A DNA stretch of 64,000 bases from Sceloporus undulatus. Lineage: Eukaryota > Chordata > Lepidosauria > Squamata > Phrynosomatidae. Every line of letters starts with the position of its first letter. Positions within the stretch are counted from its first letter, which is position 1. Location: positions 122,355,520-122,419,519 of the forward strand of contig NC_056527.1 of the NCBI RefSeq assembly GCF_019175285.1, read 5' to 3'. The notes beneath the pieces were generated by a model. That model was not told the origin of the DNA. It ran no database searches and saw only the letters and a list, made by a program, of their open reading frames with translations. Positions 44,111 to 64,000 of this stretch are shown piece by piece. A program made the position numbers and the translations under genes.

Positions 44111-46871
44111 TGTGGCCACATTCATGGTTAAATTTGTTTTTCTCTTGCCTGTTGATTGACATTGTGGTAGTCATATCAGGAGGTCACTACCTAAGAGTAT
44201 AATGTTTTAATAATGCAGCTTTAAAATACTGTTTTAGCTTGCCTTCAGCTCGCTTTCTCATGTATGAAATGGAAATGCCAGGGCTCTCATGTAAAGATAT
44301 AGCCATGTAAATAATAGCAAAGAATGCCCAACAGCATGTTTTGCTGCTCACAGCTGGTGGTTTGCCTGTGGTTGGTGCCTTTACATTGAATTTGCTGTGT
44401 TCTTGACCCAGCACAATTGCCACTGATTGTTTCAATGTAATGAACAAGATTTTCTGTAACAAGAATGCCAGACTAGCAAGGCTGCCCAGATTTAGACTGG
44501 GCAGGTCAACTGAGTGCTGGGTAGCAGCAGTTCATAAGCTGACTGCACAAGAGCAAGGCCTGAGAACTAATATTCTTTCCACTGTGGTTAGGTCTGCTTC
44601 ATACAGTACAGTCTGAGACAGAATGCTGAACAAGCCATAATGGCAGAAGGACATCAAATGTTATAAACCTGTGTTTGCTTGAGCATCTTCCAGGTATGCC
44701 TGTATCTGTTCTCAAGTAAATCTGTACAAACACTCTGAGTTATGGTTTCAGTGTGAAACTGATGTAAAGAATTGCTTTGCCTTCTCCCCATTGCAACCCT
44801 TAAACAAGACTGTTTTAGGAAGCAAAAGGCTTGTTTCAATTAGGCTACAGTTGTTTTTCCAGTTCCTACTATTTGGATAGGTACCTTGTATTCCTGTGGA
44901 ATTTATTCTCTAAGAAAGGTCCATTTTAACTCTACTGTCAAGTTGACGAATAAAGCAAGAAATAGCTTAGACGGGTGAGATACAGTCACTTTGTCAACAT
45001 AGACTGGAATTTGAGGTGATAAGTCCTGATCCTGAGGTGAGTGGTAGTCTGGACAGGCGTCTGACTATCCAGATTTATGTGATACCATGGATGTGATAAC
45101 CAGATAAACAAGCAAATAGGGGCTAGTTTACTCCATGCTTTATTTTTAGATTTCCTCTCGCTACCAAGGTGGAATTACACAGTGACAGAGAGCAGAAAAT
45201 GCCTACTATTGGTAGTATAGAATGTAATGACAAAATGCTACAGTGATAGTGACTATTGACTAATGGTGCTGAGAATGTCACTTCTATATAACTCAACAAC
45301 TTGGATTGATAAACATCTGGGAGACAGAGGATGTTTCTGCTGTTATCAGAATGTTTAGTTTGGCATTGTCAGCTAAAACAGTCAGCAGCAGTTTTGAGTA
45401 ATGAAGTCTGCTACAAATCTTTCTTCTCCCTGATGGATTATAAAATATCAGTGAATGAATTGCTATTAAGGATTATCCCCCTGAAGGTAAGATGACAGAG
45501 AGCAAAAGAAGACTTGTGGTCATGTATTTGGATCATTCAGAGGGGATAAATGAGTGAAGAATTGGTCTCCATTTCTGTTAGGAACTCAAGAGAACTAATT
45601 TTGAGGTTTCTAGATACACAGTGATCCAGTCTGCATAAGTGCTGCCACAAAGGACTACTGTGTTTGCATTTAAAATTGAGCAATAGAGAATTTTGGGGGG
45701 CTGGAGGACTTTGTCTTTCTAAAGTAGACTTCAGGGATAATGTGTGCCCATCTTTACATATGAATTCAAAATTTTGGGCCCTTCTCTGTGTATCTTCAGC
45801 CTGGTCCAGTCTTACACCTGTTGCAGTTGCATTTATGTTTTCTACACAAAAAGGTGACAGGGTTAAGGAGATGAAATGAATGGGTTCCCACAGAAGCAAT
45901 TACAACTGTAATGGGCTGCCTGCGGGATCCAGGTATTTCCTCATATCTACTACAGGTCTGCATCCAAAGTTTTAGTATCTCTGCTTGGGTTTTTGGATAT
46001 TTGTGCTGTGCTTTGGTGTGCCTGCAACCAAAGTCTTAGTATCTCTGCTTGGTTATGTGTGTGACAAGAAGATCGTACCCTGAGCTTATAATGCTATATT
46101 CTTAAGTAAACATTCTGTCTATGGAACAGGAAATCCCATGTTCTAATTTTAAAAAATTCTGTTCTTTGGCTGGAAAGGAAGTCCGCTTTTGACCCTGAGA
46201 GCCTCTGCTAGTAAGAGCCGACTGAGCTGGTTGGACCAGTGGCCTGGGTCTTTAAGGCAACTTCATTTGTTTGTAATAGGAGAGGGGCGGATTCTGTTTT
46301 ACAGTATTCAGTTCAACAAGCTAGATCTCAATGGAGTACTGCAGCACTTTTATCAAATGGGGACATGCTGCCCTCTGCTGAAGACAAGTAGAATCCCTCA
46401 GATTTCAGGTATAGCAGATGAAGTGGATGGAACAGAAAGGTTGGGATTTAGATCCTGGAAACAGGTTGTGTTCTATGGCAATACAGGGGGCAAGGTTATA
46501 CTAAGGGCAGGTGGCTTGTTATCTTTTGTTTTGGACCCATCACACAATTGCTGATCAGTTGTCGGCTGAATCTTCTGTAGCACCTTTTGGGCACACATTT
46601 CTAGAGGACATAGTCTTCCTTGCTGTTGGATTTGAGAAAAGTGCCCCTCAATAATGGTGAAAAGGTCTGTCTTGGGCATTTCTCAATATATAAGCTATTT
46701 TTCTGATATTTTCCTGTAAACTTGTATATTGCTGACTGCAATAATAGTAAAACTCAGTTTGCAGCTCCTTTGACGTCCTTTTACTTTGGTCCTTTTCCTA
46801 AACCCATCGGAGGCTCATTCCCGTTATCGGATCTCAGTCAGTATCTGAATACCCCAGCGAGCCTCAAATGC
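44111..46871. other. convergent intergenic region, no gene recognised
   Basis: Lies between the H2AZ2 end and the minus-strand sulfotransferase stop. A minus-strand AATAAA at 45144-45139 could end the sulfotransferase transcript, giving a 3'UTR of about 1.7 kb. No interspersed repeat or coding frame was recognised. Confidence 0.4.
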
Positions 46872-47852
<981 letters not shown>

Positions 47853-48499
47853 TCAGCCGCTCCATCGCTGGGCTTTTAAAGTGGGTTTTTGCAAGGCTCC
47901 TTTGGTCCACTCACAACAGCTTGTGGGTTTGTCCCCTTTTTGGATCCAACTGCCTGGAACAAAGATCCCCCAAACTGCTTCAGAAAACAGACTTTTGCTT
48001 TAAGGAAGTTGCCTGAAAAATAAGAAAGTCATTGTAGATGATGGGGAGAAATGACAGCATAATTGTAGGTGGCTCACAAAGTATTGTTTAGTACAAGAGT
48101 AAAATCAACAGATGTTGTCTGTAGGTCTTTATTAAACATACCAAGACTAAACACACACCCGAGACTAAGAAAGGAAAGATGATATAAAGTAAAAGTATGC
48201 AACTTTCCTGGCACTTGTGTCTATTTAGAATGGGCTTGGCAAAAGGTAGTTAAAGACATTATTTTGTATCTTGTTACATCTCAATAACTCTGAAGTCTGA
48301 ACAACAAAAAACACCCCTAACCATTGGTTAGCACAAAACTGAGCACCTTTTCTTGTCTGAAAAGGTTAGGCTTAGGAGGAAGGAGTGTGTTGGCATTAAC
48401 TTAGCTGGTTTGATCAGACTGGGTTTTCATGGTTGAGCTGGCCTAATCTCTAGATTCATAGTTCAACAGTCAAACCACTACATACATACATATGTACAT

Positions 48500-48725
48500 G
48501 CATGTGTGTATTTAAGTCATTTCCGGCTAATGCAACCCTAAGGTGAACCTATCCTGAGGTTTTCTTGGGAAGTTTCTTCATGGGGTTTGCCATTGCCGTC
48601 CTCTGAGGCCGAGAGAGTGTGATATGCCTAAGTTCACCTAGTGGGTTTCCATGGCCAAGTGGGAATGCAAACCCTGGTCTCCAGAATCATACTCCCAAAG
48701 CTTAAACCACTGTACCTCACTGGCT
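48500..48725 (-). mobile_element. tRNA-derived SINE, full length
   Basis: Reverse-oriented copy: GTGAGGTACAGTGGTTTAAG head (read on minus), B box region GGTTTGCATTCCC, body CACACTCTCTCGGCCTCAGA, tail TTCCCAAGAAAACCTCAGGA. Confidence 0.7.
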
Positions 48726-48739
48726 CATTTATCTTTTCC

Positions 48740-49900
48740 CCAGAACCGGGATCGGAGGCGACTTACAAAAATTAAAATGGATACAGCTGAAACTGTGCAT
48801 CATTCCAAAGATAAACTATAATGATGCTATCAATAGAATTTAAAAGCATTCCCATTAAAAAGAAGAAAAATACACACAATGCAAGACATAATGAGAGTCT
48901 TTTTCCCCCCACATAAGCAACCGGTCCTCAAAGGGTGGAAACCCACTGCATTTTAAATATTTTAATGGTATATTGTTTCTGGTATTTTATTCTTTTCACT
49001 GTTTGCTCTGCTTTGAAAGGGCCTGGAGACTAAGTCAAGAAATAATACTTTGAACTTTGAGATTGCAGCGCCAAACTTGCTGCTGCCTTGGAACAAGCTC
49101 TTCTTCAGCCTTTGTCATGATCAGCTCAGTGGATTAGAAACAGCAGAAGGGTAAATCTAGGCTGCGCTGGCTTGATCCATTGCAAACAGCCCTTCCTTTG
49201 CGTTTTTCCAGAATGCCAGGTCTCTTCTGTCTAAATGAGACTCAGGAGGCTGGAGGGCAGGATTCTGGCTGCCTGCGTCTGCCTCCATCCCTCTCTGGGA
49301 TTCACGGAGACGTCACTCAGTGCCTCATGGCTGCTTGAAGCAGGTTGATCTCAACTCTGGTGGAAGTCCCCAGTGGCACTTTCTGCTCCAGCACCAAGCT
49401 TAGGCTGAGTTCCAGCAAATTTCACACTGCATCTGCTTGGATGGATGGCCAGAGTTTTAGCCAAGGTAAGATTACGGCTGCCTGGCCAAAAATGAACAAA
49501 ATCCATGGGCCAAAAACTCTTACAGCTCTGCATAACTTCAGCTGGAGCTGGAGCGCAGCTGTGATGAGAGGGGGCAAATGGAGACATTGCCCCTATGGTA
49601 AAAAAAACAACCCCAAACCCCTGCCACCCTGAAATGAATTTTCTTTCAGTTCCACGATTTCTAGCATTTTGGAATGAAACACTGAAAGCCATTCACACCT
49701 ATTTACTGTAATCACATTGCTTTGATAATGGTTTGTTATGTTATTTGCCATCAAAGCAAGTTCAGCTTCTGACAAACCTATGAAGCAGAGACCTCTAGTC
49801 ATCAACTGCCCTGCCCAGGTCTTGCAAACTCGATTGAAAAAAGCCGCCTGCAATGCAATTCTTCATCTTTTCCTACTGCCTCCTGCTTTCTCAAGCATGA
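48740..49900. other. intergenic, no gene recognised
   Basis: A possible old LINE tail (TTTAATGGTATATTGTTTCT, GAAAGGGCCTGGAGAC) lies at about 48955-49050. Frames at 49345-49692 on both strands have no recognisable domain. Confidence 0.35.
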
Positions 49901-49964
49901 TCATATCTTCCAATGAGTTACGTCATCTCAGGCTCCTGATAGGCTGCCTTGAAGTGTGGAGGAG

Positions 49965-50095
49965 TCTCCTTCCTCTGAGGTTTTTAAACAGAGGCTGGAT
50001 GGCCATCTCTCAGGGGTGCTTTGAGTGTGAGTTCCTGCATGGCAGAATGGGGTTGGACTGGATGGCCCTTGGGGTCCCTTCCAATTCTATGATTG
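49965..50095 (+). mobile_element. CR1 LINE 3' end
   Basis: GAGGAGTCTCCTTCCTCTGA, AACAGAGGCTGGATGGCCAT and GGGGTTGGACTGGATGGCCC, ending CAATTCTATGATTGATC. Confidence 0.75.
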
Positions 50096-50284
50096 ATCCA
50101 AAGTACAACAGCCTCAGCCTGCCTACTCCTTCCTCCTGCCCCAGATGCTTAGACTAAACCTCTAAATGCTCAGGTGAAGCTTTATGTTACTGTGATGCTA
50201 AAAAGTGGTGGGAATAAGGACAAAATTCATGGGAGGGGGGATTCTTACTCAGAATGCATGCTCTTCTTTTGGACACTCTTTTTC

Positions 50285-50382
50285 CTGTGCCATTGTATTT
50301 AATGGGACTTGAACATCCACGGATTTTGGTATCCATGAGGGGTCCTGGAAGCAAACCCCAGCAGAGGCCAAGGGCTCATTGT
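50285..50382 (+). mobile_element. Tigger-like MITE, right half
   Basis: AATGGGACTTGAACATCCAC, GGTATCCATGAGGGGTCCTG and CCAAGGGCTCATTG before TA, as in the element at 4820. Confidence 0.55.
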
Positions 50383-50939
50383 ATTTACCTTTGTCTCAAA
50401 CCCAGTCTTACTGTTTCATTTGACACTTCCATTCGAATGGCCAAAACTCCCTGTGAGCATGAATGCTCTCCAAGCCAGGACAGGGCATGCCAGCCTCTTC
50501 TCCATCTTGGTCTGTTTTGCTGCAGCAGCCAGGTCTGTGGGTTGGATGGCAAGAGCAGCCTTGGGCACTTGCTGCCAGTTGTTTTCCACCTGCCTTCCTT
50601 GTTGTTTTGGTCCCAGGGGGAGCAAGGTTTCTCCGGTGGGTACGGTTTCCACTTCCTAACGCTTGCTAATGACAGGGCATGACACATTTGGGGTCCCAGG
50701 AGTGGGCAAAGAGAGGCATACAAGGGGTTTCCAGGGTAACCTGAAGAGGGATGTCACAGGGACTGAGGAGAGACATTTCTGCGCCTTCCAGGAAGGCAGG
50801 AGAAGTGATGGAAGGAACACGATGAAGGAAAAGCTTTGTGAGAGGAACGGATTTCAGAAGAAGTATTAGAGTGCTCCATGTAGCAAAAGAGAGTACTACA
50901 AAGCAGACTAATATGTGATGGGAGACCAGATGTAATGGA

Positions 50940-51242
50940 AGACAAGACTGCATCACTAGAAGTAGAGGGTCTAGGTCAAGGGAAGTCATATTGCCACTCT
51001 ATTCTCCTTTAGTCAGGCCTCACCTGGAATAATACTGTATCCAGTTCCGGGCATCATAATTCATGAAGGATGTTCAGAAACTGTAGCATGTCCAAAGGAG
51101 GGCATATAAAATGGTGGAAGGTCTGGAAACCTTATGAGGAGTGATTTAGGGAACTCTGGATATCTTCAGCCCGGAGAAGAGAAGGTTAAGAGAGGATATG
51201 ATAGCCCTGTTTAAGGATTTGAAGGGATGTCATACTGAGGAC
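50940..51242 (+). mobile_element. CR1 LINE 3' segment
   Basis: GGTCTAGGTCAAGGGAAGTC, CTTTAGTCAGGCCTCACCTG, GGTCTGGAAACCTTATGAGG and GATATGATAGCCCTGTTTAA, stopping at GTCATACTGAGGA. The usual terminal octamer tail is absent. Confidence 0.7.
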
Positions 51243-52800
51243 ATGCACAAGAAATGGGGCAGGGAGGGCAGTACTTTACATTCAGGTAGAAGAGCAATTG
51301 GGAAAGGGGGGCACAGAGATTGGGACTCTACCCTCTATCATCCCCTACTCTGAGTCTAGTAGTGAATGATTAGATGGTTTGCACCTGATCTGGACAGGTT
51401 TTCTTTTGGAACCTGGTTGCCAAAAACAAAGACCCAATCCTTTCCATGCTGTCCCTCCTTGAACCTCAGGGAGTCTCTCAGATGTAGATATAAAAGCAGA
51501 TCTGGATGTGATCCCATCTCTAAAGAAAACAAAGACCTTGGATGCAAAGGCGATATCCCCCCTTTTTGTAGCCTTTCCAAAAGTCAAGCTGGGCATCTTT
51601 TAGTTCTTGGAAATATGAAAATTATTAAATCTGAATGTGTATTTCCTCCCCCTGTTGCAACATTGTTTTGTAAGTTGTTCTCCCCCTGCTAGTGATATTA
51701 CATGTTTTCTAAGCAATATGTGTGTATCACACAGCATCTAGTCCTTAACATTCAATATTTTAATATAAGGGGGAAAGGTATAGCCAACCATTTTGGCTAT
51801 TTGGAAAAACCTAACCCCCACCCATGGATCAATGTGTTAAGACCGAGCAAATGAGGAGGCTTTAAAGTTCTCCAGGAATCGCCATCATGCATGGAGTGAA
51901 AATTGTGAATTAGAAATGACAAATGGGCAGAATAAGTTGTACCCAGGGTTTGGCCAAAGTAAAATTTGGGAAGAAAGCTCCTAGAAACATTCAGCCAGGA
52001 TTGTGCAAGGATTTGTCCAAGCCCAGTTCGCAAGCCAACCCTTCAGTTACAATGGGCTGCAATAAAGGTGTCATTTTGCAGATGTGATGGGATTTACCTT
52101 TCTAAGTGGATTACCCCACTGTAAGATGCTTCCACTACTCAGAGAGACCCTCTATTCCTCCCCAAGTAAAGAAATTGTCTATTAATTGATATTTAAATGA
52201 TTGTAAACATTACTTATCTGAATATTGAACAAACCTAATTTTTGTTCTGTGCCACCTTAAGCGCTCACCGAAATGCACTCCAGTCTCCGAAGCACAGAGA
52301 AGAAAACAAGGAAAAGCAAAGTGGCAGCCTCTCCAAAATTCAAACTGGACATCTTTTCTTTTTTTAAAAAAAAAGGAAAAGTGCACTAGGTTAAAAAAAT
52401 GTTCTTTATTTTTTAAAAAAACCACTCCTTATGGACTAAAGAAATAAACTTAGCCCATCCTTGCAACATGCTTCTTCATAAGATGATCTACCACTACTTT
52501 GCAGGAATTTACAAAATTCTTACCTGTCGAGCTTTAGGCAAAGAAGCAGCACAGGTTGGGAGAGCTGACAGGTCTCTCCTCCTTCTCCTGGGTCTCTCTG
52601 TGCCCAGGCAAAGCCAGCCTCTTTGTGCCGCCTCTCCTGCCCGCCTACAGCACATGGGCGCACTCTCTCAGATCAGCAATCCAGCCATGCCCTCCTCCTT
52701 TCTTTCCAGGGAGGGAGGGAACGAGAGAGAGAGAGAAAGAGAGAGATGCTAGCAGTCTTCAGGGGATGGAAACAGGACTGCCAGACAATGGTCTGGACTA
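51243..52800. other. intergenic, no gene recognised
   Basis: No repeat family or gene identified beyond a short (GA)n at about 52723-52746. Frames at 51345-51692 and 52468-52876 lack recognisable domains. Confidence 0.4.
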
Positions 52801-52802
52801 TG

Positions 52803-53275
52803 CAGTGACTCCCAAACTCTGGCCTTCCAGAGCCTCATTCCCACTACATTTTAAACCAGTTTGCAAACTGGTCTGAAGTGGTTTAAATGACCCTGGTTCG
52901 CACTTGAACGGAATCGCTGAAGTGGTTTGATGAGGGGGGGGGCATGCACTAGACCCATTTAATGTGCGTCTTTTTGGTGCTGATTTTTCATGCCGTCTTT
53001 TTTGACAAATCAATTCCATGCGAGTGTGAATGAGATGCGATTTAAATTTGTCCTCCGGTCGGCTGAAGCGGGTCCATCTTGAATTGATTCATTCGTTGAT
53101 GTGAATGACAAGTGGATTATTTTACAGGGGGGGAAATGCAATCAGGGCAAATGTAGCATGAACCACGTTCCACTGTCGAATTGATCCATCGATTCAGACC
53201 ACAATCCGATTTATTTCTAATTGGGAATGAGGCCCAGGTGTTTCGGACCACTTTCCAGGATCTTATATCATTGAC
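52803..53275. mobile_element. hAT-like foldback element split by another MITE
   Basis: The left part CAGTGACTCCCAAACTCTGG to CCTTCCAG (52830) and the right part GTGTTTCGGACCACTTTCCA (from 53238) join to the CCCAAACTC...CCAGGTGTTTTGGAC wording of the family seen at 35080. Confidence 0.55.
52832..53233. mobile_element. 402-bp MITE with 12-bp inverted ends, nested insertion
   Basis: Starts GCCTCATTCCCA and ends TGGGAATGAGGC, perfect 12-bp inverted repeats. Flanked by CCAG at 52827-52830 and 53234-53237, a likely 4-bp target duplication. It is non-coding; the superfamily was not assigned. Confidence 0.65.
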
Positions 53276-53796
53276 CATAAAGGCTGAGGCTTCTGGGATC
53301 TGAAATGGGATCTGCCCAGGGTCAACCAGCCACAAAATGGCAAAATCAGTGTGCATTTTGGAATCGGCTAGTTTCAAGCCATGGGTGGTTGAATCCGTGG
53401 ATACAGCGGACCCACTGCATCCTCTCTTGCAGCATACACCAAGCCCCAACATGAGGATTGCATTGGAGAACTTGTCTGTGCATTGTGTCCCTTGTGGCAA
53501 GGAGGCGGGATGGTTGTCCGTTGCATTTCCTACTTTACATGCTCCCCATTGCGCATGGATGCTGGGAACCGGTTCACTTGCAGTTCATAATCCACTGACC
53601 TCAAACTCACCCTCCCAGAGGTAGCTGGCATTTCATCAGAAGAGCACTAAATAATGAAAGGAGGCTACAAATTGGTGTCAGGATGACATAATCTGGGGGG
53701 TTTCCATTAATGCTTTGCTCCACCTTCTCTTTAGCCTTTGTCTCTTTAGCCTCAGTCCCAACAAATACAAATCAGACTAACAAGGTTGTATCTCTG

Positions 53797-53962
53797 CATT
53801 CTGCCCATGAATTTAATAAGGTTTTTAGGCAAGGAATCCTCAGAGGTGGTTTTGCTAGTTCCTTCTTCTGAAATATAGCCTACAGCACCTGGTATTCATT
53901 GGTGGTACCTTATCCAAGTGCCAACCAGAGCTCACCCTGCTTAGCTTCCAAGATCTAGCATT
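53797..53962 (-). mobile_element. 5S rRNA-derived SINE
   Basis: On the minus strand 53957-53879 reads as the inner and 3' part of 5S rRNA: GGAAGCTAAGCAGGGTGAGC, ACTTGGATAAGG and ATACCAGGTGCTGTAGGC. It is then joined to CAGAAGGAAGGAACTAGCAA, AACCACCTCTGAGGATTCC and AAACCTTATTAAATTCATGG. A 5S head with this tail marks a SINE3-type element; it is not a working 5S gene. Confidence 0.7.
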
Positions 53963-54065
53963 TAGGCCTTTGAATAGCAATGTGGGAGGAATCTGGTTTC
54001 AGTCCAAGCTTGTTTGGGTATTAACATCTCAGACTGTTTATGGAGAGGACATAACTGGCATAGAC

Positions 54066-54220
54066 TTCTGGAAACCTTGGGCAAGTCACACTCTCTCAAT
54101 CTCAAAGAATGGCAATTGCAAACCCCTTGTGAAGAAACTTGCCCTTCAAAAAAACTATGATAAATTCCCCCTTAGGGTCTCCATAAGTTGGAAATGACTT
54201 GAAGACACACCACAATAAAC
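54066..54220 (+). mobile_element. tRNA-type SINE body
   Basis: CCTTGGGCAAGTCACACTCT, ATGGCAATTGCAAACCCC, TAGGGTCTCCATAAGTTGGA and ATGACTTGAAGACAC. The head is missing. Confidence 0.6.
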
Positions 54221-55527
54221 AATCCTTACACTGATCAGTGGCTGATGAGAAATCTGGGGGTGAAAATCACACACATCTGAATATAAGAGAAAGGCACGCA
54301 CCTTTCGAATGCATGCAAATAATGGAAATAATGACTGCATGCCAGTTATGTATCCTGCTCAACAGAAGTATATATATAAAGCAGTCCCAGAGTGGAATGA
54401 AAGGACAGTACTTAGAGTAGATTGTATGCAACAAACAATCTGATCTCCGTTTATTGACTTGCCACAACCATTTTTTTCCAGTTAGCTCAGAGGCATTGCA
54501 TTGAAACATCCTTCATATAACCATCAACCAGGCTTCCTGTCTTCTGCCTTCCAGAAAAAACCTCTGCCTTGCCAGGAAAGGTGCTAAACTCTGGCTGACC
54601 CTGCGAGGAAACTTTCACAGCTAGGAAGAATGGGAAGCCAAAACATTCCTGTACTCTCCAAAGGCGCCGTAGTGGAAAACCCATCGCTTCCACCCCATTA
54701 TGTTGAGCGTGCATAGCCATAAATAATCCATTGGAGAGTCAAGGAGCGGATTATGTCAAGAAGGCAGGGGTTTCGGGTCGTGGCGGGAGCCACCATGAAA
54801 TATGCAAGGCCCCCCTCGAAGCTCATGCCCACCAAGAGTGCAGAACATTGATTGGATCTGACTGGGCAGAGTCCCCGGCGGAGAGGGAACCGGGTCCGAC
54901 GCACAAACTTTGGTCCCATGCACGGAAGCCACGACACTTGGCTACAGAGTCACGCAACTGTACAACTCTGGAGCAAACTTCAGCGCAAGCAGGTGGGCTC
55001 AGCAGAGTGTGACGTTCGACAAAGCCAAGAGTTTTGACAAACTGTACATTTCCTCACTTCTTGCAGCAGTAGATGCAAAGGTTGCAGTGAACATCATACT
55101 CTCCAACTGTCCCAGTTTGGCAAGATCTTTTAAAATTCGGAGGAAAACCTGAAATCGGTTTACTATTTCATTGCTACAGAAGCTACTAGATGTCATAGGG
55201 CAGTGCTTTGGGAATGCTAACCTGCAACTTCACTGTTAGGCAAAGAAAAATCCAGACAGAAAACAAAGAGCCAAAATGTGGAAAAAGTGCTTTTTAAAAT
55301 TTCCATAAGCAATGTGAGCAACATTCAGGAACTGGTTACATTCTCCAATATCTGGGAAAAGATAACAGGGTCTCTATGTATTGACAGCAACAAGTGAGAC
55401 CAAGAAATTCATAAAAAGATGAACGCAATCCATGTTCGGTGCAAGGAAGTAACCTGTGTGTGTCTTTTTCATTTGAATGAGGTAGTGAGTTCAATGAAGA
55501 CCAAGGAGGTTCTTCTCACTGCGAGGG
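54221..55527. other. POLM downstream flank, possible 3'UTR
   Basis: Lies beyond the POLM stop codon. The first clear minus-strand AATAAA below the stop is at 54455-54450, which would give a 3'UTR of about 1.1 kb. No coding frame was recognised. Confidence 0.3.

Positions 55528-64000
<8,473 letters not shown>

Noticed and set aside
53879-53957. Possible 5S rRNA gene
   Set aside because: Only part of 5S is present, it has changes and it is fused to a SINE tail, so it is a 5S-headed SINE.

Overview
The window looks like nuclear DNA of a squamate reptile, most likely a lizard. It carries vertebrate spliced genes in a background of BovB/RTE, CR1 and L2 LINE pieces, SINEs with tRNA and 5S-rRNA heads, Tigger-like, hAT-like and palindromic DNA-transposon MITEs, and simple repeats. 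BovB, CR1 and L2 together fit a squamate. No prokaryotic features, CRISPR arrays or intact virus-like elements were seen.

Four host genes can be supported. (1) PURB (minus, CDS 25491-26576) has a single coding exon. It is followed by a repeat-poor stretch of about 9.6 kb down to an AATAAA signal near 15871, read here as one very long 3'UTR. Its promoter side (26577-27430) is a CpG island with five perfect copies of the NRF1 palindrome. (2) H2AZ2, histone H2A.V (plus, 33814-43727), has five coding exons whose junctions join into the full 128-residue protein. Its promoter has five CCAAT boxes. (3) A one-exon heparan-sulfate 3-O-sulfotransferase of HS3ST1 type (minus, 46872-47777) is intact. (4) POLM, DNA polymerase mu (minus), is represented by its last eight coding exons (55528-62861), giving 354 residues. 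The N-terminal BRCT exons should lie beyond base 64000.

Layout: 1-15850 is intergenic and full of repeats, with one CpG-rich patch near 11400-11620 that may hold an unrecognised first exon. PURB and H2AZ2 stand head to head, with CpG islands about 6 kb apart. H2AZ2 and the sulfotransferase converge. The sulfotransferase and POLM lie in tandem on the minus strand.

The genes do not form one pathway: they are a single-strand DNA/RNA-binding regulator, a histone variant, a Golgi glycan-modifying enzyme and a DNA-repair polymerase. I did not find a clearly new biological system. The most unusual items are the NRF1-palindrome array built on a tandem repeat, the exceptionally long PURB 3'UTR with a coding-adjacent GA-rich minisatellite, the HS3ST1-like gene at a locus where I recall none in mammals, nested DNA-transposon insertions with readable target duplications, and Tigger elements resembling the mammalian MER2 type.
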